NCBI RefSeq assembly: GCF_030295745.1
Contig: NZ_AP027291.1
Span: forward strand, 806,001 to 870,000
Length of the DNA: 64,000 nt
Origin: Mycolicibacterium sp. TUM20985
GTDB lineage: Bacteria; Actinomycetota; Actinomycetes; Mycobacteriales; Mycobacteriaceae
Reading direction: 5' to 3'
The notes under the pieces were generated by a model. The model was not told the origin of the DNA. It saw nothing but the letters and a program-made list of their open reading frames with translations, and searched no databases. The position numbers and the translations under genes are program-made. Position 1 is the stretch's first letter. Every line of letters begins with the position of its first letter. Shown here in pieces: positions 54,303 to 62,754 of this stretch.

Positions 54303-56237
54303 TCATTCACACGTGGTGTCGGCGGCGTTGGTGACCGTCAAATCCTCTGGCAGGTGCGTCGTCTCGCCGCTGCGGTCGTGCACCACGTGGACCTGCACCG
54401 ATGATCCGCTGGGCGACGGCGCGTTCACTGCATTGAAGTCCGAGCCGAGTACGACGCGGATGACGTCGCCCATACCGGACACCCGCTCGATGGTCGGCGT
54501 CGCGAACGACGACGCGACGGTGGCGGCGGCCTGTTCGTTGCCTGCCGAGAAGAAGACGGTGGTCGCCTGGAGTGGGCCGGGATAGTCGTCCGGCGTATCG
54601 ACGTTGAAACCGTGCTCTTCGAGTTCGGTGGCCGCCGTCGTTGCCAGACCGTCTTCACCGGTGGAATTCGATACCCGCACGGTGATATCGGTGGGACTCG
54701 TGGTCACCGCGTCGACGAGTTCATCATTCGAGTCGGCCGGCGAGGGAGCAGCAGCCTCCGGCGTCGGGGGTACCGGAGTGTTGTCGGCGTTCTTCTCCTC
54801 CGGTAGCGGATCGTCGTTGATGATTGCGTCGAACAGAGCGCGCATGTCGTCTGTGCGGGGCACCTCGTTGCCGTATTCGTCCGCGTACCCGACGGTGGGC
54901 ACCGTCAAAAACGTGATGCGCCCGGCGCTGACGCCCTGGACCGACTGGCCGAGGTCGACGAGATCCTTGGTCTGGATGTTGTCGACGTAGCTGTCGTTGA
55001 TGAACATGTTGACGACGTTGTTGAGCTTGGTCAGCGAGAAGAACGTGTCCTTGGAGATCAGCGATCGCAGCAACGACGACAGGAACAGCTGCTGGCGTTT
55101 GATCCGGCCGTAGTCACCGTTGGTCTCGGTGGTGACCTGTCTGGCCCGGACGTACTGCAGGGCGGTGTGGCCGTCGACCACCTGCCTGCCCGCGTCGGCC
55201 AGAACGGTTCCCAGTTCGTAGTCCTCGAGGGGGGTGGTGCTGCAGACTTCGACGCCACCGAGGGCATCGACCATCTTGGCGAAACCGGCGAAGTCGACGG
55301 CCATGAACCGGTTGACGGAGAGACCGGACAGCTTCTGGATCACCTTCACCAGGCACTTCGGCCCACCTACGGCGTAGGCGGAGTTGAGCTTGGTCTCGGT
55401 GTAGACCTCGTCCATTCCGTAGACCGGCGACTCTGGATCCGTCGCAGGTCCATAGGCACCGGTGGTGGGATCCCAGTGCTCGCACTCCATGGGTGTTATC
55501 GACAGGTCGCGTGGAAACGACACCGCCACAACGCGTTTGCGGTTGGCCGGGATGTTGACCAACATGATGGTGTCCGATCGGGCACCCGCGGCGTCATCCG
55601 TGGTGCCAGCGCCCATGTCGCTGTTCTGCCCGATGCGACTGTCGGTGCCGACGATGAGGAAGTTCTCGTCACCGAATTGCGCGCCGGGATCGACGATGTC
55701 GCGCGACCCGGGGTCCAGTGCCGCCACCTTGTTGAGGTTGTGATTCTTCGAGGCCTGCCACTGCCATGCGGCGCCGGTCAAGGCCAGCGCGAGGACGGCG
55801 ATGAGCGCAGCCGCCACTCGGCCCATGGCCACGGCCGTGCGCCTGCCGCGGTGCGCCGAGACCTTGACCGGTTCGTGGGCGGCGGCGATCTTCTCGGGTG
55901 CGGCTGGCTCCCGGTCACGCCCCGTCAAGATCGGCAACTCCGAGGCATGGGCCGGAACGACCGGGATGACCTCGGTGTCCGGGTCGCGATCGGCGATTGG
56001 GGGCGCCGTGCCGGAGATCTTGGCGATCAGGTCGGCGACGGTCACGCCGTCCGTGTGGTTTCCAGATACCGGGCTAGCCGGTGGCGCGTCGTGAAGTGGT
56101 GAACGCTCCCACGGCGCGGCGCCTGGCGCGGAACGGGGCGATCGGGTAATCCAGTCGTTGGCGGGTGCGTCACCCGTGGCGTCCTCGACTGGCTCCGGGG
56201 ACCGATGACCGGGAGCGGCGTTGTCGCCGTCACTCAT
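54303..56237 (-). CDS. LytR-CpsA-Psr family protein
   Basis: A 644-residue membrane protein: a disordered cytoplasmic N-terminus of about 140 residues, one helix (AAALIAVLALALTGAAW), the LCP catalytic domain (GTDSRIGQNSD, RSDTIMLVNI, VSFPRDLSI, MAVDFAGFAKMVDALGGVEV, GHTALQYVRARQ) and a C-terminal LytR_C domain (DITVRVSNSTGEDGLATTAA...). LCP enzymes ligate arabinogalactan to peptidoglycan in mycobacteria. It corresponds to Rv0822c in order. It follows phoU divergently after a 126-base gap on the opposite side of the PHO box. Confidence 0.92.
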   Translation of the reverse strand: MSDGDNAAPGHRSPEPVEDATGDAPANDWITRSPRSAPGAAPWERSPLHDAPPASPVSGNHTDGVTVADLIAKISGTAPPIADRDPDTEVIPVVPAHASELPILTGRDREPAAPEKIAAAHEPVKVSAHRGRRTAVAMGRVAAALIAVLALALTGAAWQWQASKNHNLNKVAALDPGSRDIVDPGAQFGDENFLIVGTDSRIGQNSDMGAGTTDDAAGARSDTIMLVNIPANRKRVVAVSFPRDLSITPMECEHWDPTTGAYGPATDPESPVYGMDEVYTETKLNSAYAVGGPKCLVKVIQKLSGLSVNRFMAVDFAGFAKMVDALGGVEVCSTTPLEDYELGTVLADAGRQVVDGHTALQYVRARQVTTETNGDYGRIKRQQLFLSSLLRSLISKDTFFSLTKLNNVVNMFINDSYVDNIQTKDLVDLGQSVQGVSAGRITFLTVPTVGYADEYGNEVPRTDDMRALFDAIINDDPLPEEKNADNTPVPPTPEAAAPSPADSNDELVDAVTTSPTDITVRVSNSTGEDGLATTAATELEEHGFNVDTPDDYPGPLQATTVFFSAGNEQAAATVASSFATPTIERVSGMGDVIRVVLGSDFNAVNAPSPSGSSVQVHVVHDRSGETTHLPEDLTVTNAADTTCE

Positions 56238-56441
56238 GTCTCACCGGCCTCCGGACTGTCGGGAACTCCGCGCCACGCGCGCCAATCGTGTTCGTCTGCT
56301 TCTTGTCCTTGTAGCAGTACGCCCGGGGGTCCGCCAATCGAAACCCGACGCAGAACCCTCATCGTACTGAGACAACGGGCGATCGAGCCAGTCAGCAAAT
56401 GCGTCAGTGCAGTCTCGAAGACGTCTCGCTACCGAGACGAA

Positions 56442-57554
56442 TTAGCCGCCCGAGTGCATGACGTCGGCGCCGACCGGCACCGAGCAGTCGTCCGGATCAC
56501 GCAGCCAGCCCTCCGGAAGGGCCACCGAACCCGGAGACCCCTGGCGTCCGCGCGGACCCTCGGCCGCACGCGGAAACGGCACGTCGGGGTCGAGCTGGGA
56601 CAGCAGGTCATCAAGCTCGCCAAGCGTCTTGACCAGTGCCAACGCGCGCCGCAGGTCCGCACCTGCGGGGAAACCGTGCAGATACCAGGCCACATGCTTG
56701 CGGATGTCGCGCATGCCCTTGTCCTCGCCGAAGTGAGCGGCCAGGAGCTCGCCGTGCCGACGCGCGATGACGGCGACCTCGCCGAGCGTCGGCGGAGTCG
56801 GGCACGGGTTGCCGGTGAACGCTGCGGACAATTCGGCGAAAAGCCACGGCCGGCCGAGACAGCCGCGGCCGATGACGACTCCGTCACACCCCGTCACGGC
56901 CATCATCTGAACGGCGTCATCGGCGTCGAAGATATCGCCGTTCCCGAGGACGGGGATGGTCGTCACGTGCTGCTTCAGCTCGGCGATCTGAGACCAGTCG
57001 GCGCTGCCCGAGTAGCGCTGCGCGGCCGTCCGAGCATGCAGTGCGACCGCAGCCGCGCCTTCCCGTTCGGCGATTCGGCCTGCGTCGAGGTGGGTGTGGT
57101 GGTCGTCGTCGATGCCGATCCGGAACTTCACGGTGACCGGGATCCGGGTGCCCTCGGTGGCGCGGACGGCGGCGGCCACGATCTGACCGAAGAGCCTGCG
57201 CTTGTACGGCAGCGCTGCACCGCCTCCGCGGCGCGTGACCTTGGGCACGGGGCAGCCGAAGTTCATGTCGATGTGGTCGGCCAGGTCCTCGTCGACGATC
57301 ATCTTCGCCGCGGCGTACGTGGTTTCGGGGTCGACGGTGTAGAGCTGCAGCGACCGGGGTGACTCCTCGGAGCCGAAGGTGGTCATGTGCATCGTGGCCG
57401 CATTGCGTTCGACGAGGGCTCGCGCCGTCACCATCTCGCAGACGTAGAGGCCGCTGACGGTGCCGGCGCGGGCCAGTTCGAGCTCGCGGCAAAGGGTGCG
57501 GAAGGCGACGTTGGTGACGCCGGCCATCGGGGCCAGCACGACGGGGCTGCGCAA
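56442..57554 (-). CDS. dus: tRNA-dihydrouridine synthase
   Basis: A TIM-barrel FMN enzyme reducing uridine in tRNA D-loops. Features: VVLAPMAGVTNVAFRTLCRE (FMN site), MNFGCPVPKVTRRGGGAAL with the catalytic Cys, VTVKFRIGIDDD, LHARTAAQRYSGSADW and GNGDIFDADDAVQMM. The TTG at 57554 gives 370 residues, but it cuts the first strand: conserved-looking codons (LRIGPIALRSP) continue upstream with no ATG, GTG or TTG until the desA1 stop. So the true start is unresolved. It lies 47 bases after desA1 on the same strand. Confidence 0.88.
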   Translation of the reverse strand: MRSPVVLAPMAGVTNVAFRTLCRELELARAGTVSGLYVCEMVTARALVERNAATMHMTTFGSEESPRSLQLYTVDPETTYAAAKMIVDEDLADHIDMNFGCPVPKVTRRGGGAALPYKRRLFGQIVAAAVRATEGTRIPVTVKFRIGIDDDHHTHLDAGRIAEREGAAAVALHARTAAQRYSGSADWSQIAELKQHVTTIPVLGNGDIFDADDAVQMMAVTGCDGVVIGRGCLGRPWLFAELSAAFTGNPCPTPPTLGEVAVIARRHGELLAAHFGEDKGMRDIRKHVAWYLHGFPAGADLRRALALVKTLGELDDLLSQLDPDVPFPRAAEGPRGRQGSPGSVALPEGWLRDPDDCSVPVGADVMHSGG

Positions 57555-57601
57555 CGCGATCGGCCCGATCCTTAAGGACCGGGCCGACGCGAGTTGCTCG
57601 G

Positions 57602-58603
57602 TTACGACGCCGATGACGTCACCAGGAGGTTCTTCATGGCCTTCTTCTCGGCCATCTTGCGCTCGCGTTCGAGTCGCCGTTCCTTGGCGATCTCGAACTT
57701 CTGGCAGGTGTCCTCGAGTTCCTCGACGAGCTTGCCGAGGTCGTCGCGCATCGCGGCCGCCTCGCCGGTGAAGTCCTCACGCTCGAAGATGCGCCACTTC
57801 TTCAGCACGGGCATCACCACGTCGTCGAGGTGGATGCGAGGGTCGTACACGCCGCCGACCGCGATGATGACCGCCTTGCGACGGAACTCGGGCACCGTGT
57901 AGCCGGGCATCTTGAAATTGCGTAGTACCCGGTGCAGGGACTTCATCGCCTGGTTCGGGGCGAAGTCCAGACCCGCCGCGCTCACGTCGCGGTAGAAGAT
58001 CATGTGCAGGTTCTCGTCAGCCGAAACCCGTTGCAGCAGTTGGTCGGCGACGGTTTCGTTGCACGCCTTACCGGTGTTGCGGTGCGACACCCGGGTGGCC
58101 AGTTCCTGGAACGTGACGTAGATGACCGAGTCGAAGAGGCTCTCGGCGAACATCTCACCCTGCGGGCCCTGGCCGGGGCTGAAGCCGCGCGTCACCTGCT
58201 CGAGGCGCAGCTCCTCGAGCTCCAACGGATCGATGGCGCGAGTGACGACGAGGTAGTCGCGCAGGGCGATGCCGTGCCGATTCTCCTCGGCCGTCCATCG
58301 GTTGACCCAGTAACCCCAGGGGCCGTCCATGCTGAAGTTCATCGCGATCTCGCGGTGGTAGGACGGCAGGTTGTCCTCGGTCAGCAGGTTCTGCAACATC
58401 GAGATCTGCGCGACCTCGGAGAGCTTCGACTGATCCGGATCCCAGTCCTGGCCGCCGAGGGCGTAGTAGTTCTTGCCGTCCGACCATGGGATGTAGTCGT
58501 GCGGATTCCAGTCCTTGCGCATCCGCATGTGGCGGTTGATGTTGTCCTCGACAACCGGTTCGAGTTCGTGCAGTAGCTGCAGGTCGGTCAACTCCGGCGA
58601 CAT
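57602..58603 (-). CDS. desA1: Acyl-ACP desaturase
   Basis: A 333-residue soluble di-iron desaturase. Iron ligands lie in the two ExxH motifs, TAEENRHGIALRDYL and SADENLHMIFYRDV, plus LHELEPVVEDNINRHM at the N-terminus. In mycobacteria DesA1 acts on acyl-ACPs of the mycolic acid pathway and is essential. A good promoter (58641-58669) lies upstream. The C-terminal 60 residues are a charged helix (KLVEELEDTCQKFEIAKERRLERERKMAEKKA). Confidence 0.95.
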   Translation of the reverse strand: MSPELTDLQLLHELEPVVEDNINRHMRMRKDWNPHDYIPWSDGKNYYALGGQDWDPDQSKLSEVAQISMLQNLLTEDNLPSYHREIAMNFSMDGPWGYWVNRWTAEENRHGIALRDYLVVTRAIDPLELEELRLEQVTRGFSPGQGPQGEMFAESLFDSVIYVTFQELATRVSHRNTGKACNETVADQLLQRVSADENLHMIFYRDVSAAGLDFAPNQAMKSLHRVLRNFKMPGYTVPEFRRKAVIIAVGGVYDPRIHLDDVVMPVLKKWRIFEREDFTGEAAAMRDDLGKLVEELEDTCQKFEIAKERRLERERKMAEKKAMKNLLVTSSAS

Positions 58604-58640
58604 GAACCCTCCCAGTTATCTGTACCCATTGGTTGCACTC

Positions 58641-58669
58641 AATATATCTGTGCCTCGTGGTGACATCAA
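58641..58669 (-). promoter_or_regulatory. desA1 promoter
   Basis: Minus strand TTGATG (complement of 58664-58669), 17 bases, TATATT (complement of 58641-58646): a near-consensus SigA-type promoter with an unusually AT-rich -10 box for this genome. Transcription should start near 58634, about 30 bases before the ATG. The direct repeat TATCTGT(A/G)C overlaps and follows it and may be bound by a regulator such as MadR, which controls desA1 in mycobacteria. Confidence 0.6.
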
Positions 58670-58720
58670 GTTCTGCCCGGCGAAGTGTTGCGAAACCGTC
58701 ATCGGCGGCTCACGGGGAAC

Positions 58721-58767
58721 TGCCAGGGGAGGGTAGGATCCGTCGGGAACGAACCCCCCTCCTGGCA
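58721..58767. repeat. Strong inverted repeat upstream of the first PASTA-like gene
   Basis: TGCCAGGGGAGGG (58721-58733) pairs with CCCCCCTCCTGGCA (58754-58767) with one offset, around a 20-base loop. No T-run follows. It may be a 5' leader structure of the exported protein gene, or the remains of a terminator. Confidence 0.45.
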
Positions 58768-58818
58768 AACGCAAATCGCTGGCTCTGCGCCGAAGCGGTG
58801 ACGAAAGGTCCCACCTAC

Positions 58819-59280
58819 GTGAACAAGATCTTGGTTGCCGGTGTTGGTGCGCTCGGCTCGGCTGCGGTGGCACTGACGCTCGGCGGTGGCGTCGCCTCGG
58901 CTGACGACGGTGTCGTTGGGCAAACGTATGCAGACGCCAAGGCGGCACTGAGTCAGCAGGGCATGACGCCGGTCGTCGCGTCAACCGTTGGCGATCGCAA
59001 AGATTGGGACAACTGCATCGTCACCAGTGCCACACCGGCCGCTGGTATCGACGGCTTCGGCAACCAGGCCGGCGGCAAGATGAAAGTCAACTTGAACTGT
59101 TACGCCAAGTACTCGACCAGCAATTGGCCTGGGTTCTCGATCCAGAGCCCCGAAGGTCAGAAGATCTATCAGGCGGATCTGGCAGCAAAGAAGCAACGGG
59201 AAGCTCAAGAGGCAGCGGCGGCGCAGCAGGCGCAGGACGACGAGCTCGCTGCCGTCGATGCTCAGCAGGGCGGCGAGTAG
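58819..59280 (+). CDS. Exported PASTA-like protein, 153 aa (copy 1)
   Basis: Signal peptide (MNKILVAGVGALGSAAVALTLGGGVASA, cleaved at about residue 28), then a PASTA-like module: DGVVGQTYADAKAALSQQGMTPVVASTVGDR and CIVTSATPAAG, with two Cys residues that may pair. The C-terminal 45 residues are an Ala/Gln/Glu-rich helix (LAAKKQREAQEAAAAQQAQ). GTG start after AAAGG. PASTA modules bind peptidoglycan fragments or beta-lactams; here no kinase or transpeptidase is attached, so the role is unknown. Paralogous to the next gene. Confidence 0.8.
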   Translation: MNKILVAGVGALGSAAVALTLGGGVASADDGVVGQTYADAKAALSQQGMTPVVASTVGDRKDWDNCIVTSATPAAGIDGFGNQAGGKMKVNLNCYAKYSTSNWPGFSIQSPEGQKIYQADLAAKKQREAQEAAAAQQAQDDELAAVDAQQGGE

Positions 59281-59406
59281 CACCGCGCCCCCGCTTCACG
59301 ATTGGCCTTCCACGCTGACTGGTGGGAGGCGCTGCGGCGTGTGCCCGACGGCGGTATCATCCCCGCGAGTAAGACATTGCGACTCCGCGGACAGATAGGG
59401 CTAGAA

Positions 59407-59871
59407 GTGAAGAAGCTCATCGTTGTTGGTTCCGGCGCCATCGGCGCCCTCGCTGTATCGGCGCTCCTTGGTGGGGGCGTCGCATCCGCCGCGGACGACT
59501 ACGCCGGTCAGACGTATTCCGACGCCTCGTCTGCAGCCAGTGATTCCGGTCAGACCGTGGTCGTCGCCTCACGCGTCGGTAGCAAGCTCTCCGAGGGTGA
59601 CTGCATCGTCGAGCGCTCGCAGACCGCGCCGTTCGCCAGCGCCAATGACGGCATTCACGTGTCGGACACCGTGCAGTTCTACTTGAACTGCAACGGCGGC
59701 GTCGCCACGGCCACGACGCCGGGTTCCTCGCTGGGCAGTCCCGAGGGCCGCGCCGCACAGTCGGCGGCGGACGAGGAAGAAGCCAAGGCAGAGGCCGAGG
59801 CAGCGGCGGCTCAGAACGAGCAGGATCAGCTCGCCATGGCCGGTCAGACGCCAGGCGCCCCCGGCGAATAG
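59407..59871 (+). CDS. Exported PASTA-like protein, 154 aa (copy 2)
   Basis: The same layout as the preceding gene: signal MKKLIVVGSGAIGALAVSALLGGGVASA, a PASTA-like module (DDYAGQTYSDASSAASDSGQTVVVASRVGSK, CIVERSQ, FYLNCNGG) with the two Cys kept, and an Ala/Glu-rich tail (DEEEAKAEAEAAAAQNEQDQ). The pair arose by tandem duplication. GTG start with AGGG about 7 bases upstream. The 3' end overlaps the convergent TetR gene by 28 bases. Confidence 0.8.
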   Translation: MKKLIVVGSGAIGALAVSALLGGGVASAADDYAGQTYSDASSAASDSGQTVVVASRVGSKLSEGDCIVERSQTAPFASANDGIHVSDTVQFYLNCNGGVATATTPGSSLGSPEGRAAQSAADEEEAKAEAEAAAAQNEQDQLAMAGQTPGAPGE

Positions 59872-60458
59872 CCCGAGTGGCTCGACGCCCGGCTGAGCAG
59901 CATGTCGACGCAATAGTCGATGAACTGCTCGCGGGTGGCCTCCAGGCGGCCGTTGAGGTAGGCCGTGAACAATGCGGTGAGCGCGCCGACGAGTCCTGTC
60001 GCGACCATCGCTTGGACTGCGGGGTCACTGATCTGCGTCAGCTTGTGTTGCAGCAGCTGAATGAAGCTCGGCATCCACTCCGCGCCGGACTTCGTCAAGA
60101 CGGGCTCCCGTTCCGGTGCGATCAGGAGCACCCGCCCCCGCACGGGATCGTCGACCATGAGGGCGACGAATCTCTCGACGGCGTCGCGCGGGGTGGTCGA
60201 GGACGTCAGGGCAGTCATGGCGGTGCTGCAGACGTGGTCGTACACCGCCCGGACGAAGTCGTCGCGGTCTTGGAAGCTCTCGTAGAAGTAGCGTTCGGTG
60301 AGTCCGGCGGAACGGCACACGGCGCGCACGGTGAGCGCCGAGCCGCTCTCGCCGCCGAGAACGTTCACTCCTGCGGTAATGAGTTCGTCGCGGCGAAGCG
60401 CCTGCCGGTCGTGCAGCGGGACACCGGACCAGCGTCCCCGTCGTTGACCGGAAGGCAC
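59844..60458 (-). CDS. TetR family transcriptional regulator
   Basis: A 204-residue regulator with helix-turn-helix at residues about 19-66 (ALRRDELITAGVNVLGGESGSALTVRAVCRSAGLTERYFYESFQDRDDF). GTG start with AGGAG 4-5 bases upstream. It diverges from the MpaB-like oxygenase gene (67-base gap), which is its probable target. TGAC...GTCA half-sites (60478-60495) in that gap may be its operator. Confidence 0.85.
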   Translation of the reverse strand: MPSGQRRGRWSGVPLHDRQALRRDELITAGVNVLGGESGSALTVRAVCRSAGLTERYFYESFQDRDDFVRAVYDHVCSTAMTALTSSTTPRDAVERFVALMVDDPVRGRVLLIAPEREPVLTKSGAEWMPSFIQLLQHKLTQISDPAVQAMVATGLVGALTALFTAYLNGRLEATREQFIDYCVDMLLSRASSHSGYSPGAPGV

Positions 60459-60525
60459 ATGTCTCCTAAGCTCGTATTGACAACGTGCGTAGTCAGAATT
60501 TCAGTCGGCCCTCGGGAGGTCAACA

Positions 60526-61545
60526 GTGACTCAAGATACTTCTGAGACATGCCCGGTGACCAGCGGGTCCAAGCGCGTCGACCGGGAGATCGATTCCGGC
60601 TGTCCGGTCGCGCCGGGGGGCTACGACGTCCCGCCCGTCCCGTTGGGACCCGACTCGCTGACGTGGAAGTACTTCGGCGACTGGCGTGGTCTGCTCCAGG
60701 GCCCGTGGGCGGGCTCGATGCAGAACATGCATCCTCAGCTCGGCGCCGCGGTCGAGGAGCACTCGACCTTCTTCCGCGAACGGTGGCCGCGCCTGCTGCG
60801 GTCCTTGTATCCGATCGGCGGGGTCGTGTTCGACACCGCCCGGGCGCCACGAACGGGCGCCGAGGTCCGCGACTACCACACCGACATCAAAGGTGTTGAC
60901 GCGCAAGGGCGTCGGTATCACGCCCTGAACCCCGACGTCTTCTACTGGGCGCACTCGACGTTCTTCATGGGAACGCTCATCGTGGCGGAGCGCCTCTGCG
61001 GGGGAATCACGGAGGCGGAGAAACGCCAACTGTTCGACGAGCACGTCGAGTGGTACCGCATGTACGGGATGAGCATGCGCCCGGTGCCCGAGACGTGGGA
61101 GGACTTTCAGAAGTACTGGGACCACATGTGCCACGACGTGTTGGAGAACAACTTCGCGGCACGCGCCGTGCTGGACCTGTCGGAACTGCCCAAGCCGCCG
61201 TGGGCCGACAAGATGCCGGAGTGGATGTGGCGTCTGCAGCGAAGGCTCGTCGGGCCCTTCTTCGTCTGGTTCACCGTCGGCCTGTACGACCCGCCGGTCC
61301 GGACGCTGATGGGATACACCTGGACGGCGCGAGACGAATGGTTGCACCGACGGCTCGGCGAGCTGGTGCACGTCGCGTTCTCGCTGCTCCCCAAACGCCG
61401 CCGCATGCATCCCCGCGCCCGTGCGGGCTGGGACCGCGTCAACGGTCGCGTCCCCGCCGACTCGCCGCTGCCCGAGACGCCGGCGCGCAACCTGCCGCCG
61501 CTCGACGAGCGGGACAACCCGATGCACTACTGCCCCAAGGTCTGA
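60526..61545 (+). CDS. Oxygenase MpaB family protein (DUF2236)
   Basis: A 339-residue protein of the DUF2236/MpaB family, related to latex oxygenase (Lcp) heme proteins: YPIGGVVFDTARAPRTGAEVRDYHTDIKG, LNPDVFYWAHSTFFMGTLIVAERL and HVEWYRMYGMSMRPVPETWEDFQKYWDHM contain the conserved His and Arg residues. The likely cofactor is b-type heme; the substrate is unknown. GTG start with GGGAGG 5 bases upstream. Paired with a divergent TetR gene, as in Rv0825c-Rv0826 of M. tuberculosis. Confidence 0.88.
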   Translation: MTQDTSETCPVTSGSKRVDREIDSGCPVAPGGYDVPPVPLGPDSLTWKYFGDWRGLLQGPWAGSMQNMHPQLGAAVEEHSTFFRERWPRLLRSLYPIGGVVFDTARAPRTGAEVRDYHTDIKGVDAQGRRYHALNPDVFYWAHSTFFMGTLIVAERLCGGITEAEKRQLFDEHVEWYRMYGMSMRPVPETWEDFQKYWDHMCHDVLENNFAARAVLDLSELPKPPWADKMPEWMWRLQRRLVGPFFVWFTVGLYDPPVRTLMGYTWTARDEWLHRRLGELVHVAFSLLPKRRRMHPRARAGWDRVNGRVPADSPLPETPARNLPPLDERDNPMHYCPKV

Positions 61546-61587
61546 TTTGGCGGGGCCGCTATTGCGGCTGCCGCTAGCGTGGGTCCG

Positions 61588-62745
61588 GTGGCTGCTCGGG
61601 AACTCATCGGAGGGCGATACGAGATCCGCGGCGTTCTCGGACGCGGCGGGATGGCCACGGTGTACGACGGTTGGGACACGCGTCTGCAGCGTCCCGTCGC
61701 GGTGAAGCTGTTGCACCCGGCGTTCAGCGCGGACCCGGAGTGCCGGGCACGGATCGAATTCGAGGCCAGATCAGCCGCAGCGCTGAACCATCCCAACATC
61801 GTCGTCGTCCACGACGGTGGTCACGATGCCCAACGCGGTGGTACGCCATACCTGATCATGGAGCGCCTACCCGGGCGGACCCTGCTGGACCTCATCGCCC
61901 GCGGCGCGCTGTCGCCGCAGTACGTGCGCGGCGTGTTGGGGGACGTCCTGGCGGGGCTGAGCGTCGCCCACGCCGCGGGCATCCTGCACCGCGACGTCAA
62001 ACCGGCCAACATCGTGTTAGGGGCAGCGGGGGAGGCGAAGATCGCCGACTTCGGCATCGCGAAGTCGGGTGATACCGACCTGACCAGCGTCGGTCAGATG
62101 GTCGGAACGATGGCCTACCTCAGCCCGGAACGCATCGCCGGGCAGCCCGCCACCCCGCTCGACGACCTGTACGCCGTGGGCGCGGTTGGGTACGAGGCGC
62201 TGACCGGGCGCATGCCGTTCCCCCAACCCGACCCGGCCTCTCTGATGCGGGCCATCGTCGAACACCAGCTGCCGCCGCTGACGGCCGTGCGTCCCGACAT
62301 CGATCCCCACCTCGCCGGCGTCATCGACCGCGCCATGGCCCCGGACCCCCGGCACCGCTTCCCCGACGCCGACACCATGCGTGCGGCGCTGCAGTCGGTA
62401 CGGCCACCGACGCTGATCCTTCCCGCTCCGCTGGCGGGCGCGGTTGCGCCGATGAGCGGCGTCATGGTGCCGCCACCTCCAGGAAGACGACGAAAGGTGT
62501 TGGCGGGGTTGGCGATTGGCGCTGCGCTGATACTCGGGCTGGTGCTGGTCATCGCGGAGGTGACGACGTCCCGCCCCGCCACGTCGGAGACACCCCTGAC
62601 GACTCCGCCGACGTCGGTGAGTACGTCGGTCGTCGCACCACCGACCACCACGCCGACGCTCACCCTTGCGCCGGTGCCGCAGGAGCGGCCGGGGAACGGA
62701 CCGGGCGGGGGTCCCAAGAAACCGAAGCCCGAGCGGGGCGAGTGA
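61588..62745 (+). CDS. Transmembrane Ser/Thr protein kinase
   Basis: A 385-residue eukaryotic-type kinase. Kinase domain residues about 9-265: Gly loop LGRGGMATVY, Lys in PVAVKLLH, HRDVKPANIV, ADFGIAKSGDT and the APE-equivalent YLSPERIAG. A single membrane helix (VLAGLAIGAALILGLVLVIAEV) is followed by a short Thr/Pro-rich outer tail of about 60 residues, with no PASTA or NHL sensor domain. GTG 61588 is chosen because TAGCGT (61575-61580) lies 7 bases upstream. Which of the mycobacterial Pkn proteins it matches I cannot say. Confidence 0.88.
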   Translation: MAARELIGGRYEIRGVLGRGGMATVYDGWDTRLQRPVAVKLLHPAFSADPECRARIEFEARSAAALNHPNIVVVHDGGHDAQRGGTPYLIMERLPGRTLLDLIARGALSPQYVRGVLGDVLAGLSVAHAAGILHRDVKPANIVLGAAGEAKIADFGIAKSGDTDLTSVGQMVGTMAYLSPERIAGQPATPLDDLYAVGAVGYEALTGRMPFPQPDPASLMRAIVEHQLPPLTAVRPDIDPHLAGVIDRAMAPDPRHRFPDADTMRAALQSVRPPTLILPAPLAGAVAPMSGVMVPPPPGRRRKVLAGLAIGAALILGLVLVIAEVTTSRPATSETPLTTPPTSVSTSVVAPPTTTPTLTLAPVPQERPGNGPGGGPKKPKPERGE

Positions 62746-62754
62746 GCGCGCGGG

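Larger units (their letters stand above)
58604..58818. other. Intergenic region between desA1 and the first PASTA-like gene
   Basis: A 215-base divergent gap. It holds the desA1 promoter, a direct repeat TATCTGT(A/G)C (58617-58625 and 58645-58653) and a strong hairpin (58721-58733 with 58754-58767). The right end has AAAGG (58804-58808) as ribosome site for the exported protein gene. Confidence 0.5.
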
